Shown in pieces: positions 27,601 through 36,415 of a stretch of DNA of 64,000 bases; position 1 is the stretch's first letter, and every line of letters begins with the position of its first letter. This stretch comes from Meira nashicola (Eukaryota; Basidiomycota; Exobasidiomycetes; Exobasidiales; Brachybasidiaceae). Below the pieces are notes generated by a model that saw only the letters and a list, made by a program, of their open reading frames with translations, did no database searches and was not told the origin of the DNA. A program made the position numbers and the translations under genes. The stretch is taken from positions 6,448,013 through 6,512,012 of the forward strand of contig BCJU01000001.1 in assembly GCA_001600355.1 (NCBI GenBank), given 5' to 3'.

Positions 27601-29092
27601 GAGAAAAACTTTAGTGGAAGCTGTTGGTCGAGAGATTGGAAATTTGTTAGCAGATCATAATGACGTTCTAGAGCAACGCTTTTTGGAGCTCAAACACGAT
27701 GAGCAAGCGAAGCGATCATCACAAATAGTGCAAGAAAAAATTGAGACACTCTTGGCACATGTACGCAAACTGGAAGAGAATGCGCCGAATGATGCCATAC
27801 TTGCATTGCAAAGGGCAACAAAAGTAGAAGAAGAATCGACATCAGATAAACAAATTAGCGCCTTGAGCGACAAAGTTACCAATCTGTTGGCGGACCACCA
27901 TGACCATCTACAGGAACGTCTGTCGCAATTGAGTACGCAGACAAAAACAGATGAATCTTTACAAGTTGTTCAAGAAAAGATTGGATTACTGTTGGAGCAT
28001 GTTCGCAAGCTGGAAGATAATACTTCGAATGATACGACGCAGCATGAGTCAAAGATGGAAGGCGAATCGGCGTTGGATAAACAGATTAGCGATCTAGACG
28101 AAAAGGTTGTCAAATTATTAGCAGACCATCAAAATCATCTGCAAGAACGGCAGACACAAGCAGATCAATCATCAAATATTGTACATGAGAAAATCGAGAA
28201 ACTCTTGGCACATGTACGAAAGTTGGAAGAGAGTAAGCCCAATGATGCTATGCTTGCATTGCAAAGGGCAGCCAAAGCAGAGGGAGAATTGGCTGGGCTG
28301 GAAAAGAGAATCAGTGATCAAGATACAAAGATTGCCAATTTGCAGCAGGTCAACGCAACCCAAAAGCAGAAAGCAGCACAAAATGGACAAAAATTGTCAG
28401 AAACGGAAAAAAGGATTCGGGAATTGGAAGTAAGTGATCGAGAATTACACGTTGCGCGAGCAAGATTGCAAGATATGGAAGGTAGATTGGCAGATCGAGC
28501 AGATGTTGAGAAGAGATTGCAAAACAGTACTGAATCAGAAGCACGTTTACGTGAAGAATTGGCTGGTTATCAAGCCCGATTCTTGGATATGGAAAGAGAT
28601 TTGATGTCCATGCGTGAAACTTTAGTCGGAAAGGATGAATTGGAACAAAGTCAAGCAGACTTGACATCTGCTCGGGAAGAGCTTGCAGAATTGCGAGGTC
28701 AATTAGCCGAGCGTGATCGAAGGATTCAAGAACAAAAGGAACATTACGATCATCAAATTGATCTTCAAGTTCAGCGTCAAAATATGCTTGTCCAACAATT
28801 CGATAGAAGTCAGCATCTCACTGCCTCTTCTTCTACTACAAAGATGCCCGATCAAAACGGCGATTTACCACATTCGCCCAGTCATGGATCAACGACATGG
28901 GCATCCATTTATGCTCCTTCATCTGGATCTAATGAACATCATCAAAAATCTTCCTTTGTAGATCAAAGTTTCGATTCGACCAGACATAATCTCAATGATA
29001 CTGTCTTATCTTCTCATCAAATGCGTTCCAACCTATCAACGATTTCCAACAGTCGAGCAGTTGAATTAAGCAATGACGGTTGGTGGAGTTGA
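24635..29092 (+). CDS. upa2: Upa2-like multi-PAM2 coiled-coil protein with C-terminal GWW motif
   Basis: A 1485-residue protein with the layout of Ustilago maydis Upa2, a dimerising scaffold for endosomal mRNA transport that binds the poly(A)-binding protein Pab1 through PAM2 motifs. PAM2-like segments are seen: SLNAAAPAFQM (about 84-94), ASAPAFTPSDPN (about 676-687), SLNAAAPSFVPG (about 719-730, the best match to LNxxAxxFVPG) and TAAPFHPTIG (about 845). The first 900 residues are otherwise low complexity. An acidic run at about 927-945 precedes a coiled coil from about 960 to 1400 containing three related repeats. The last residues are DGWWS, and the GWW tail is a known Upa2 hallmark. It is shorter than U. 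maydis Upa2 (about 2100 residues). No introns seen. Confidence 0.82.
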   Translation: MSTFHNNGTYQYQNDQYGRFTGPPSPGGLGSAMMSANAATFQPARGMPGLSPRGSFAEQGNPMYAFQQRSHSGSTQGQRSPASSGLSLNAAAPAFQMGGGGGGMQRTLLSPGGMSPIMGGLPSPGGLSPSSSNARIASSPNALVESAGFPFNGGGWGAASINGNRQARKGRGPPPVVQPIRTAGHNSTPSVSLNPAAFAAALASQKPKRKVTVKLPMEIESEGQENVFRHTITEEKESNQSDDSVKAIRKQWIRREPLSSIDVNDVGQITPSDCILSRDTFPSLEDNGHGLPDFVDIFLPGQSAWEEVKEIFAQERMEKEALQAAAASSSKEVEKVDTSNEIDAGWGLGTGGGDGGTFGLSPEKQRNGYSNNEAIPLTENITPRRAAHMQTMSLSIPSSGKPFGPATLTALGLPSPSDKQGDERAYSDSEDRGEPALGARPRVDRQASDPAILSNTSTPTKSSHNKNMSWRDLGRGFGYDIPEADEEDLSDEEDVSITQTMQSSKRTLENDLELQSNPSEDADASELEDDDVVKINGPSWLKQRRQVSDMPFKAITGDDSIDTGVQEDSDDLEILSEDFSNPSDEEAARAEKRLQRAELLAAKETENFDRGQLLFAGNRPRAGTAETFASSTLGGGTWHPQSDVDPYAERSTVSSDINVMSRGPLDSAIATGSSFRASAPAFTPSDPNITAKASDHFRLPSIASSSFGGSFKGSSSMRGSLNAAAPSFVPGSFTFTAPGNAPKLPQLPSVPTLIPPRESQGREKRIRHQGGEQADADGDALMVGSPPRPKPSAASIPSALRDGSALNGTSAPPFNSSIPNTSSGITGLNAAPQPTLGTFSFQPTAAPFHPTIGRNAGRAGIPGFEPPTAEDRTSTVPQTSFTFSLPQSQSISLRKPDEPSPFMKPIDIPKAQRQELISNPDDEIRFDDDDDEVEEDGDDDDDDTVSDIIEELGERMDRALEGWAGKILDEVTIMGQVRPVNMVTLDALERKTLVEAVGREIGNLLADHNDVLEQRFLELKHDEQAKRSSQIVQEKIETLLAHVRKLEENAPNDAILALQRATKVEEESTSDKQISALSDKVTNLLADHHDHLQERLSQLSTQTKTDESLQVVQEKIGLLLEHVRKLEDNTSNDTTQHESKMEGESALDKQISDLDEKVVKLLADHQNHLQERQTQADQSSNIVHEKIEKLLAHVRKLEESKPNDAMLALQRAAKAEGELAGLEKRISDQDTKIANLQQVNATQKQKAAQNGQKLSETEKRIRELEVSDRELHVARARLQDMEGRLADRADVEKRLQNSTESEARLREELAGYQARFLDMERDLMSMRETLVGKDELEQSQADLTSAREELAELRGQLAERDRRIQEQKEHYDHQIDLQVQRQNMLVQQFDRSQHLTASSSTTKMPDQNGDLPHSPSHGSTTWASIYAPSSGSNEHHQKSSFVDQSFDSTRHNLNDTVLSSHQMRSNLSTISNSRAVELSNDGWWS

Positions 29093-29228
29093 TAATAGCA
29101 CACAGACATATACACATACACATTCATTCATACCCATGTATACCCTTCATACCCACCCAATGTCATCTCTTATCATGCTCTAATATAAAGAATGGTATTA
29201 CGATTAATGAAGAATTGGTATATAAAGT

Positions 29229-30785
29229 CTATTTCATGGCGTATTTACTCTTTGCTCTTAATTGCGGTCCATATCTTGCAAAGACGAATGGTAATGGAAC
29301 GATTACTACATTCAAACCTGCTAAGAGAGCAGCGGCACCAGTTGTTGTGAGTTTATTTGCCATTTGAGTTGCAAAAAGTGGAAAAGCGGCAGCAAAACAA
29401 GATCTTGCAACTGAATTTGCACCTAAACCAGAAGCGGCAACTGGACGCCAATTATCAGTTGTGAAAGTGAAAACGGAAGTATAAATTAAAAGGAAACCTG
29501 CTCCGAATGGAATTGAACCGATAATTGGAGCTATCCAATGAACGTTTTTATAAGAAGTGAATGCAAAGATGAATAAACCGATTGGACATAAGATTGAACC
29601 TAATTTGGCCGCGTCTAAACGTGCTTCTGGAGGTGCATTTCCTTCTTTCTTTTCTGATAAATTTTTATATCGCTTTGCAAAGAAGAATTTCATCAAAACG
29701 ACTCCTGACAAAACACCTATTCCTAAACCCAAAAAGCTTAATCCGTTTTGATAATCGTTAAAGTTATGCTTGGCGAAAACGATTGGAAAAAGTTCAAAGA
29801 ATAAGTATAAAATGCCAAGTAAGATTGCACACCATAAACATAATAAGAGTAACATTGGTTCTAATGTTAATAATAAAAATACTCTTGATCCGCTTACGGC
29901 AATTGTTCTTGTTAAACTTTTTTCGGCTAAATCTTTTTCATGTTGAGCATAAAAAGAGTTATCATCTGTCTCTTTACGTATTTTGCGTGCTTTTTGAATT
30001 AATAATTGAGGTGGAAATGTCTCGGGTGTAAAAGCAACCAATATTAATTGAACGAAAGACCAAATAAGAATTACTCTAAAAGACCATCTCCAATCGGCAT
30101 ATTGAACGATAAATCCACTAAAAACAGGACCTAAAACGGGACCCATAAAAGGTGAAGATGTATAAACGGCCATTGGAAAAAAAGAATCTTTTGGATCGTA
30201 CATATCAGTTATAGAACCTCCTGCAACACTTAAGAAAGCACTTCCTGCGAATCCAGTAAGATAACGAAAGATGAAAAATACTGTAGGATTATTTGCAAAT
30301 GCAACCGGAAATCCTAATAAAAAGAAAACCAATAAACTTAACAAATAAACTGGCCTTCTACCATAAAATTCCGAAAAAGGTGCTAAAAATATCGGTCCAG
30401 AACCTAAACCTAAAACGAATAAAGATAAACCTAAAATTGCAACTTCATGACTAACATGTAAATCTTTTTCGATTCCTTCATATCCCGTTGAAACAACTGA
30501 AGAAGCACAAGTTACCATCGTACTCGTTGATGAAATTACTGCAATTATCCACCATTTCTTTCGTTTTGAAAATGTTGCTGGATTTGAAAAATCATGTGAA
30601 TCTGTCGAAAATGTAACAAGTTTACCATCTTCTTCTTTTGCATCTTGATTTGTAGGTATTTCGTCGTGCAAAGTGGATGTTGACGTTGGCGTTTCAATCT
30701 CTTGCGGCTGGTGTTCGAGTTGCCCTTTTTCCAACTCATTCTCTGTCTTCATAATGAATCTTGACAAATTATGATTGCTGGTCAA
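29229..30785 (-). CDS. MFS drug:H+ antiporter (DHA1 type)
   Basis: A 518-residue plasma-membrane transporter with 12 predicted helices after an 85-residue cytosolic N-terminus. The major-facilitator motif between helices 2 and 3 is FSEFYGRRPVYLL. Other family marks are YEGIEKDLHVSHEVAILGLSLFVLGLG, FRYLTGFAGSAFLSVAGGSI and SPFMGPVLGPVFSGF, the last being the antiporter motif C region. SWRWSF-like WRWSFR precedes helix 6. These features fit fungal DHA1 exporters such as the polyamine/drug TPO or FLR1 groups; substrate cannot be predicted. Convergent with the Upa2-like gene, 136 bp between stops. Confidence 0.92.
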   Translation of the reverse strand: MTSNHNLSRFIMKTENELEKGQLEHQPQEIETPTSTSTLHDEIPTNQDAKEEDGKLVTFSTDSHDFSNPATFSKRKKWWIIAVISSTSTMVTCASSVVSTGYEGIEKDLHVSHEVAILGLSLFVLGLGSGPIFLAPFSEFYGRRPVYLLSLLVFFLLGFPVAFANNPTVFFIFRYLTGFAGSAFLSVAGGSITDMYDPKDSFFPMAVYTSSPFMGPVLGPVFSGFIVQYADWRWSFRVILIWSFVQLILVAFTPETFPPQLLIQKARKIRKETDDNSFYAQHEKDLAEKSLTRTIAVSGSRVFLLLTLEPMLLLLCLWCAILLGILYLFFELFPIVFAKHNFNDYQNGLSFLGLGIGVLSGVVLMKFFFAKRYKNLSEKKEGNAPPEARLDAAKLGSILCPIGLFIFAFTSYKNVHWIAPIIGSIPFGAGFLLIYTSVFTFTTDNWRPVAASGLGANSVARSCFAAAFPLFATQMANKLTTTGAAALLAGLNVVIVPLPFVFARYGPQLRAKSKYAMK

Positions 30786-31155
30786 GAAGAGAAAAAGATT
30801 ATATCCATCCTATTCTTCATATCGGCATATGGTATGATTAGAAAAAGAGAATATGCAATGCAGTTCGGCCCTTTTTTCTCTCTTTGGTACATCTGTTCTG
30901 TGTCAGCAAGAATTTCCATTCTGCCGATAAACAAACTGTTTTGATTCGATCTGCATGCATCGAAAAAAAGTACCAGTGGAGGCGGGTACACATGCATGAA
31001 GAACGCGCTTGCATAGAATACATTAAAATGGCGTGCGTGGCTGGTCACTAGCGTAGAATCAAAAGAAGCTTTTTTTAAGTCAAAAGAGAATGTCCATTTA
31101 AAAATAAATAAATAAAAAGTCAGGCTGATGCAAGGTATAGATTTTCCCCACTTTC
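30786..31155. other. 370 bp gap, MFS promoter and PalI 3' region
   Basis: A region between two minus-strand genes. It serves as upstream region of the MFS gene and downstream region of the PalI gene. No coding or structural signal was found. Confidence 0.5.
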
Positions 31156-33120
31156 TCACCGTTTCTCAGATGGATAAGAGTAAGGATTATGATAAGAAGA
31201 GGAAGAAGTTGGTTGTGCTTCGCTATATCCAGGAGGCGCTCGATCAGAATCATGATGAGAGCTAGATGCAGCTGCTGCAGCTCCAGCTTGCAAAACTGCC
31301 AATCCAAATCCATCATCGCCTGTCGCTTGTCTTGGTGATGGAACAGAATTGGCACCAAATCCTTCATGCATATGTTGTTGCGATGGAGAAGTAGGTGAGT
31401 AAGGTATTTCTCCTGCTGATGGCTGAGGATTAGAGTTAGTTGCAGCGCCCGTTGGTATGGCCGGTAGTCTTCTTGATCTTCCAGCAGCTGTTGCTTGTTG
31501 TACTGCATCATAAGGAGATTGAGTTGTTCCTCCTGTTGCACCTTGACGAGATTGCGATTGTGTTCTCGAACGTGTACCACCTCCACCGTAAGACTGATCA
31601 TGTTGAGAAGAATGAGCATATTGGCTTTGCTTGGTCGATTTGCTCTGTGGTCCAAACGTTCCGCCTTCCGTATCTGTTCCATATCCTGAAGCAGGTGCCA
31701 TATCATGATGACTTTGATAAGAAGGCTCGTAAGGATATGCGCTGGATTGATCGTATTGATGATTTTGTTGTGATCGTGCATCATTCACATATCCGCCATA
31801 CACATCTTGCGATTGCAACCCTTCAGATTCATTAATAGTATGATTTGGAGCAGGATTTGCATTGTAGAAATAATCCCCATCATTACCACCCTGAGCGGCA
31901 TTTGCATGTACAGGCTCAGGCATTCCAATAGGCGTTCCTGCAGCGCTTCCATAACCACCAACATGAGGTGGAACAGTTGTAGAAGGAGATGAAAGATCAT
32001 GAGCTCCATATCCAGCGAGATTGTTGGAGCTATTTGGAACCGAAGAATCGTAATATCTGCCTGCAGCAGGTTGCGGCTGTGGTCCACGTAAAGCTCCTGT
32101 ACCTACACCAGCAATGTATGCATTACTGCCAGCACCCGCTCCTGCTGCATTATGCATAGCATATGAATTATCATCGCCATACGCATAGCCGTAATCCTGC
32201 TGATATTGTCCACCTCCATGATATCCAGCGCCAGGTGGGAGTCCTCCATGTCTGCTTTGACCGTGCGGTGTATAATCTTCGTAATCGTGTTTTAGTGGTA
32301 ATTCTTCTACATGTTCAGTCTCATATGTTGCAAATTTGGGTAAATCCTTTTGTCTGCGCTTCCGATCCGATTCTGCTTGGAGAGCGTCCATTCTCATTTG
32401 ATCTGCATATCCGGTATTGGCACCATATCCACCGCCGCCACTACCACTTTGAGGTGCTTTCCAATTATCTTCATCTTGCATCTTATTTCTTTTGTTTCGT
32501 CCGCCTCCGCCACGTCCACCGCAACCACAACAGAAAGCACATGAGCTCAAAACGATCAAGATCCAGGCTGCCAAGGCTAGCCAAAGAGCCGTTCCGTATG
32601 ATGCACTCGCTCCATTGATCGAATCGATGCGCTTCTTCGCCAATACAAAAAGTGCGAAATTAATTGCAACAGCAATTAAAGTCAAAGTGGACGCCAAACC
32701 AGAAAATACTCCGTTCACGCAAATCAAAGACATATCACCGCAATGAGCTAATAAACCAGTTAATAGCGTAATCACACATGCTGCCAAGGCGATTGGATTT
32801 AAGACGAGACAGTAAGTCAAGCCTTTGATGACGGCAGTAGAATATTTGCTCGAATTAACCGAGTATCCTTCAACATTTGTTGCAATTCCTAGAAGTTGTG
32901 TAGGATCAAATGAGTATCCGATTGTAGGACCTTTGCAGGTTCCTTCAATGCAATAACCGAGACATCCTAATGTTGCCTTTTGACCTGATTCATTCCCGCT
33001 TCCACCGATAGTTGCTTCCAAGAAAGCTAATGATTTAATAACGGGAGTCGAACATGTTACTAGAACAAGAAGAATGCATGCTGCTAATACCAAAATCGTT
33101 GCAGGAGTTGCTGCTCTCAT
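31156..33120 (-). CDS. palI: PalI/Rim9-type membrane protein of the pH-response pathway
   Basis: PalI/Rim9 assists the pH sensor PalH at the plasma membrane in fungi. The N-terminal 205 residues match the SUR7/PalI family: a first helix at about 7-29 (TILVLAACILLVLVTC), a cysteine-bearing extracellular loop (GCLGYCIEG, then SVNSSKYSTAVIKGLTYCLVLNP) and three further helices at about 108-200. A Cys/Gly-rich segment (CAFCCGCGGRGGGG) and basic residues follow. The remaining 430 residues are a cytosolic tail rich in Gly, Tyr, Ser and Gln, as in other fungal PalI proteins. Many PPxY-free short repeats occur, but no catalytic domain. Sur7-type eisosome protein is the alternative. Confidence 0.85.
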   Translation of the reverse strand: MRAATPATILVLAACILLVLVTCSTPVIKSLAFLEATIGGSGNESGQKATLGCLGYCIEGTCKGPTIGYSFDPTQLLGIATNVEGYSVNSSKYSTAVIKGLTYCLVLNPIALAACVITLLTGLLAHCGDMSLICVNGVFSGLASTLTLIAVAINFALFVLAKKRIDSINGASASYGTALWLALAAWILIVLSSCAFCCGCGGRGGGGRNKRNKMQDEDNWKAPQSGSGGGGYGANTGYADQMRMDALQAESDRKRRQKDLPKFATYETEHVEELPLKHDYEDYTPHGQSRHGGLPPGAGYHGGGQYQQDYGYAYGDDNSYAMHNAAGAGAGSNAYIAGVGTGALRGPQPQPAAGRYYDSSVPNSSNNLAGYGAHDLSSPSTTVPPHVGGYGSAAGTPIGMPEPVHANAAQGGNDGDYFYNANPAPNHTINESEGLQSQDVYGGYVNDARSQQNHQYDQSSAYPYEPSYQSHHDMAPASGYGTDTEGGTFGPQSKSTKQSQYAHSSQHDQSYGGGGTRSRTQSQSRQGATGGTTQSPYDAVQQATAAGRSRRLPAIPTGAATNSNPQPSAGEIPYSPTSPSQQHMHEGFGANSVPSPRQATGDDGFGLAVLQAGAAAAASSSHHDSDRAPPGYSEAQPTSSSSYHNPYSYPSEKR

Positions 33121-34247
33121 TTTGAATTGTGAAAAAGGTGCGCTTTAGACCATCAGTGCTTCGTGTGTAAGGAATTATGATGAGCAAGACCTCTAAAGGA
33201 AATGTGCTCCTTCCTTCTTTTACAAGCAATCAATACCTGTAGAAAAATGATGATGATGGAAGGAATGATGCAAGAAACCCTAGAATACATAGTTGTTGAA
33301 GACGATCTACATTTACGCGCTAAGATATACCGCTATATTGCCTAAAGGGTGGGTATGCATTGCTGCACAGCCTAGTAGAAGATGCACGCCTGCACATACA
33401 TAAATTATTCGGTACATGCCCAAGCTTACTCCGCACTCCCTTTATCGGGCGCGGAGCGGCAGCGTATTTTAGTGCTATAAAGCGTTAAGCGAATAAAGTT
33501 CCACCTTGACACTGCCACTGATAAGTGATCACGAGTATAGTACATACAGACAATACCATGCAAAGTACAAGATAATGATCGACGAATGGGATTGTTACAA
33601 ACATATTGTGGAACAAAAGCGGTAATTCTATAAGTACCAAATATAATATCTGGTCAAGCTTTATTCTAAATTGCATGTTCCCGTTTGTTTAAAGTGTGTA
33701 CACAAGTTTGACCCCTGTCTTTTGATAGTTTATTTTTTCTACGCGTGCATGTAACCTACCAAAAATTGGTAGAATACGTTAAAAGCTTTGTTGACTATTG
33801 GAAGCACGTTTTCTGACTCTTTCCCCTCCCTTACCCCTAAGACTCTCTTTCGAGCTTGATGCATATGCTAAATGTAGGATATAGTAGCCTAGGTAGAGCT
33901 TGCTCATTTCAGCTTTTCACGTTCCATTTAACCCTCTTTAATTTAAAGCTCGATGAAGAACAACACTTTTTGTTAAAACGCGTTTGTTCATAAGGTACTG
34001 ATGTAGTGCAGTCATAATTTATGTGTCCCTCTTTTATCTTCAATCTGTCCGTGCGGTGAAGCATCAAAATGACGTCGATAAAAAAAGTTTAAAGCATACA
34101 CACAGCGCGAGCGGACAAACAATGCATGGAAGAAGTATCCAAAAAAAATTTGCCGGCAATGGAATGCTTTTCCGGTTTTATTTGAATGAGTGTCATGAAA
34201 GCTTACATTGTAACTTACTTGAATTCATCACCACCACCTCGCTCGAA
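33121..34247. promoter_or_regulatory. 1.1 kb divergent region between PalI and sterol acyltransferase genes
   Basis: The region holds two ACGCGT boxes (33751-33756 and 33978-33983), the second within ACGCGTTTGTTCA, and an ACGCGC near 33315. Frames at 33485-33676 and the extension from 34023 lack recognisable domains. No RNA gene was recognised. Confidence 0.4.
33978..33990 (+). promoter_or_regulatory. ACGCGTTTGTTCA element, copy A
   Basis: ACGCGTTTGTTCA lies about 260 bp upstream of the sterol acyltransferase start. The identical 13-mer occurs at 50368, and its first ten bases at 57891. It contains the MBF-type ACGCGT core followed by a forkhead-like TTTGTTCA. Function is inferred. Confidence 0.4.
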
Positions 34248-36206
34248 ATGGCTACTGCAGAAAGGTCTCCTGTCAGACAGGACATCAATGGGACACCTCG
34301 ATCAGAATTATCAGAGGAAGATGGAGGGGTGGTGAGCAATACGACAGTGACAACCGAATTGATCGGAAAAAAGGGAGACAAAAAGGAAAGTGTTACGTTC
34401 ACACATCAAGGTGCTAAAGGAATATCTCATCAAGTCGATAAGGATGGCGTTGTTCATCTTCGACCAAAGAGAAGTGGAAAGACGAATCGAATTCGAACTT
34501 TGGTTTCATTCAAAGCGCGAGAATCTCACTTTGACAGATTCAACAAAGAAGCGGCAAAGGATCCATTTAGAGGATTTTATACCTTGTTCTGGATCAGTTT
34601 AATGATCTTTGTTCTCAACACTTTTTACAACTCATTCGCATCAACTGGACAAATTCTATCGTTAACATTCGCCACTTTGTTTAGTCGAGATGCAATCGTT
34701 TTGGCCATCTCAGATGGTGTTTTAATCGGAAGCTTGTTCATTTGCGTTCCTTTTGCAAAGATATTGGTCAACGGCTGGTGCAGGTACTGGCCAACATTGA
34801 TTTGGATTCAACACATATGGCAAGCATGCTTATTGGGTATCGTGATCAAATGGTCCCATTATCGTGATTGGCCCTGGGTTCAATCTGGATTTTTCGTTTT
34901 GCATACATTGTCAATGTTGATGAAGATTCACAGCTACATGGCTATTAATGGATACCTCGCCGATACGTATCACAGAATGAAAAGATTAGAAGATACAATC
35001 GAAGAACGTGTTGCCGATGTGGAAGGTATTCGAGAAGGTGAAAGGTCAGTCGGAAAAGGTGGCGTATCAGAGGAAGCATGGAAGCGTGCAGTTGCGAAAG
35101 CAGCAGCTGCAGATGAGACAGATTTGCGCAGTAAAGCAGAGGAAAATGATGCAAACGGCCATTCTGCAGTGGTAACTGATGAATCGACTGAAGCACATTC
35201 AACTCAGCACGGTCACTGGGACAATCTTCAAGCGCAACGTGGTACCAGCACCTTACGTCAACGAGCAAATTCTTCCATTATTGACCGGAAACCATCTGTT
35301 AACCATCCCGATCGCGATCACAGCAGCAAAAAGAAAGAGAAAGGCACTGAAAAAGACAAACAAGAGACACTAATTCGTGATCCTCATCCTCTTGCTACCC
35401 ATCCTGATCCATTGATTAACAGCTTGGCACGAGAGGTTGAGTTGTTGCGCGAAGAGCTCACTTCTAGCAGGCCTGCAATCGATGAAGAAAATCCAGATGT
35501 GTATACGGAAACAGTGACGTGGCCAAGCAATGTCACATTTGCCAACTTCTTCGATTATTTATTGGTACCCACGTTGGTGTACGAGCTTTCTTATCCACGA
35601 CTCAAGACAGTACGTCCTCTATACCTTTTGGAAAAAGCTCTTGCTACGTTTGGCACATTCTTTGTGATCTATGTTATCACTGAGCACTGGATCATGCCTC
35701 GTCAACCGAGTCCCGATACGCCATTATTGCATACATTCTTGGAATTGGCCGTGCCAATGATGTTGAATTATTTGCTAATCTTCTACATCATGTTTGAGTG
35801 TATTTGTCAATTTTTCGCTGAATGGACTGGATTTGCGGATCGGTTGTTCTATGAAGATTGGTGGAATGCTACCTCAATGGACGTTTTCTCTCGAAGATGG
35901 AATAGGCCCGTTCATAGCTTTTTGTTACGACATGTATATGCAAGTTCCATCACTGCTGGTTTACCAAAAGGTGTTGCAATGTTTGTGACCTTTTTGCTTT
36001 CTTCTTTGCTTCACGAATTGGTCATGGCTATTGTTAGTGGCAAGATTCGTGGTTATCTATTTGCTATGCAAATGGCACAATTACCCCTCATTTTTATCAG
36101 TCAAATTCCGTTCGTTAAACGGAATGAAACTTTGGGCAACATTATCTTTTGGACGGGTTTATTGATCGGTTTCCCCATGTTGAACATTGCTTATATTACG
36201 TATTAA
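34248..36206 (+). CDS. ARE2: Sterol O-acyltransferase (ARE1/ARE2-like, MBOAT)
   Basis: An ER multi-pass enzyme that esterifies sterols with acyl-CoA for storage in lipid droplets. Diagnostic motifs lie in the C-terminal half: ELSYPRLKTVRPLYLLEK, FYEDWWNATSMDVFSRRWN, PVHSFLLRHVYASS, and SSLLHELVMAI with the presumed catalytic His. The end (RNETLGNIIFWTGLLIG) closely resembles yeast Are2 rather than diacylglycerol acyltransferase 1. I chose the ATG at 34248 (MATAERSPVRQD), giving 652 residues; the frame is open back to 34023, but those 75 residues look like leader sequence. A hydrophilic insert of about 130 residues separates the first helices from the MBOAT core. Confidence 0.92.
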   Translation: MATAERSPVRQDINGTPRSELSEEDGGVVSNTTVTTELIGKKGDKKESVTFTHQGAKGISHQVDKDGVVHLRPKRSGKTNRIRTLVSFKARESHFDRFNKEAAKDPFRGFYTLFWISLMIFVLNTFYNSFASTGQILSLTFATLFSRDAIVLAISDGVLIGSLFICVPFAKILVNGWCRYWPTLIWIQHIWQACLLGIVIKWSHYRDWPWVQSGFFVLHTLSMLMKIHSYMAINGYLADTYHRMKRLEDTIEERVADVEGIREGERSVGKGGVSEEAWKRAVAKAAAADETDLRSKAEENDANGHSAVVTDESTEAHSTQHGHWDNLQAQRGTSTLRQRANSSIIDRKPSVNHPDRDHSSKKKEKGTEKDKQETLIRDPHPLATHPDPLINSLAREVELLREELTSSRPAIDEENPDVYTETVTWPSNVTFANFFDYLLVPTLVYELSYPRLKTVRPLYLLEKALATFGTFFVIYVITEHWIMPRQPSPDTPLLHTFLELAVPMMLNYLLIFYIMFECICQFFAEWTGFADRLFYEDWWNATSMDVFSRRWNRPVHSFLLRHVYASSITAGLPKGVAMFVTFLLSSLLHELVMAIVSGKIRGYLFAMQMAQLPLIFISQIPFVKRNETLGNIIFWTGLLIGFPMLNIAYITY

Positions 36207-36415
36207 TAATGTGCTCTGTATCTATTAATGATGAAATGTGTTTTTAACATGAAATTATGCAGTTGTGATGATGATTGACTGCGAGTAACCTGCATAAGAA
36301 AGGCGCGGGAGGTTTTGTGGGGCACGCGTTGTGCATCTCTTTTTTGCCAATAGCACGGACCATAGCTAGATTGCTGGCTACCATCATCATCCCTTTTAGC
36401 AATGGATCGAGAAAG

